The notes below the pieces were generated by a model. That model saw only the letters and a program-made list of their open reading frames with translations, had not been told where the DNA came from and did no database searches. Of a stretch of 64,000 nt of DNA, positions 63,214-64,000 are shown one piece after another; position 1 is the stretch's first letter; each line of letters starts with the position of its first letter. Source of the DNA: Eubacteriaceae bacterium (GTDB lineage Bacteria > Bacillota > Clostridia > Lachnospirales > Lachnospiraceae); the NCBI GenBank assembly GCA_902363805.1, contig CABJBF010000001.1:310001-374000 (forward strand). The letters run 5' to 3'. The position numbers and the translations under genes were made by a program.

Positions 63214-64000
63214 AATGAACAGTAACTTAAAAGAGTTTATTAAATATACAGTTTTTAATGTTTTAGGAATGATAGGGTTGTCATGCTATATATTAGCAGA
63301 TACTTTCTTTATATCATTTGGACTAGGTGCAAATGGACTTGCGGCTCTAAATTTGGCACTGCCGGTTTACAGCGTTATTAACGGAAGTGGGTTAATGCTT
63401 GGAATAGGTGGAGCTACTAAATATGCAATAATGAAAAATCAGGGAAATAAGAAGTATAATGAAAGTTTTATGAATACAGTGTTTATGGCAATCGTTATTG
63501 GAATAATATTTTTCTTAACAGGGATAATTTTTTCGGGAAATATAGCAACGCTGTTGGGGGCAAATAAACAGGTTTACCATATGACATCTATTTATTTAAA
63601 AGTTCTTCTCATGTTTGGTCCGGCATTTGTATTAAATAATGTAATGAATGCATTTGTTAGAAATGATGGAAATCCCAGACTTTCTATGATAGCAATGTTA
63701 GTAGGTAGTTTTGGCAATATTATTTTAGATTATTTATTGGTAATTAAATTTAGCATGGGAATGTTTGGAGCTGTCCTTGCAACCGGATTTTCGCCGATTA
63801 TGGGACTTATGGTGTTATCGGGACATATTGTTTCAGAGAATAGCAACATTAAATTTAAAGTAGCAAAAATAAGAGCGTCATTTATTAAATCAATAATAAT
63901 GCTTGGAATTCCTTCGTTTGTTGCAGAAATGTCATCAGGCATAGTGATTTTTGTGTTTAATATAATTATATTAGACTTACAGGGAAATGTAGGGGTGGCA
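63214..64000 (+). CDS. MATE-family efflux transporter (5' part)
   Basis: At least 262 codons, running off the right edge. It opens LKEFIKYTVFNVLGMIGLSCYILADTFFI by position (residues 5-33), with the LADTFFISFGLGANGLAALN motif typical of MATE transporters such as MepA and DinF. Seven or so hydrophobic segments are visible. It probably exports a cationic drug or metabolite by sodium or proton antiport. AGAAGGATGG precedes ATG 63214. A terminator hairpin sits in its leader. Confidence 0.9.

Overview
The window is about 64 kb of AT-rich DNA. Short intergenic gaps, strong AGGAGG-type ribosome binding sites, a large SRP RNA of the Gram-positive kind, a leucine T-box and gene families such as MecA, KtrAB, split transketolase and IorAB all point to a low-GC Clostridia genome, most likely Lachnospiraceae. 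The genus cannot be fixed from the sequence alone. Most of it is ordinary chromosome. I see no phage, integron, CRISPR array or intact insertion sequence.

Layout. 1-9 kb: phosphatidyltransferase, dnaE, KtrB/KtrA potassium uptake, a SpoU-type RNA methyltransferase, a 220-bp foldback element and mecA. 9-16.7 kb: a BspA-like leucine-rich-repeat surface protein divergent from a GH18 lipoprotein, then tadA, SRP RNA and a polytopic glycosyltransferase-like protein. 16.8-27.9 kb: dnaX-ybaB-recR, a giant acidic TPR/ATPase-like protein, split transketolase, and an ammonium transporter fused to a P-II domain. 28-36 kb: LytTR/LiaF-like pair, SPFH/ribbon-helix-helix pair, a sigma-like protein without region 4, flavin reductase, dinB, aroK. 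36-47 kb: M23 peptidase, murA, T-box and leuA (fused to an AraC-type HTH), a lipoprotein, a REC-GGDEF-REC protein, a sodium:solute symporter, purC. 47-55.5 kb: accessory-looking region with an Rpn-type nuclease, a Sel1-repeat protein, a duplicated HTH protein, exported proteins, a transmembrane Ser/Thr kinase, and a coiled-coil membrane protein split by an in-frame TAG. 56-64 kb: an iorAB/amidohydrolase/acyl-CoA synthetase operon, small membrane and exported proteins, a cell-wall hydrolase with WalR-like boxes, and the start of a MATE transporter behind an attenuator.

The most notable observations are: (1) a roughly 75-nt leader element present three times, before dnaE, a lipoprotein gene and the kinase gene, with compensatory base changes in two stems; (2) LeuA joined to an AraC-type DNA-binding domain and preceded by a leucine T-box, which would put leucine synthesis, leucine sensing and DNA binding in one polypeptide; (3) the kinase neighbourhood with a shared promoter motif repeated at two sites; (4) a 26-bp tandem repeat that grew out of the last codons of dnaE, stop codon included; and (5) the amber-split gene. 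Functional statements are inferred from motifs read by eye, and no database search was possible.
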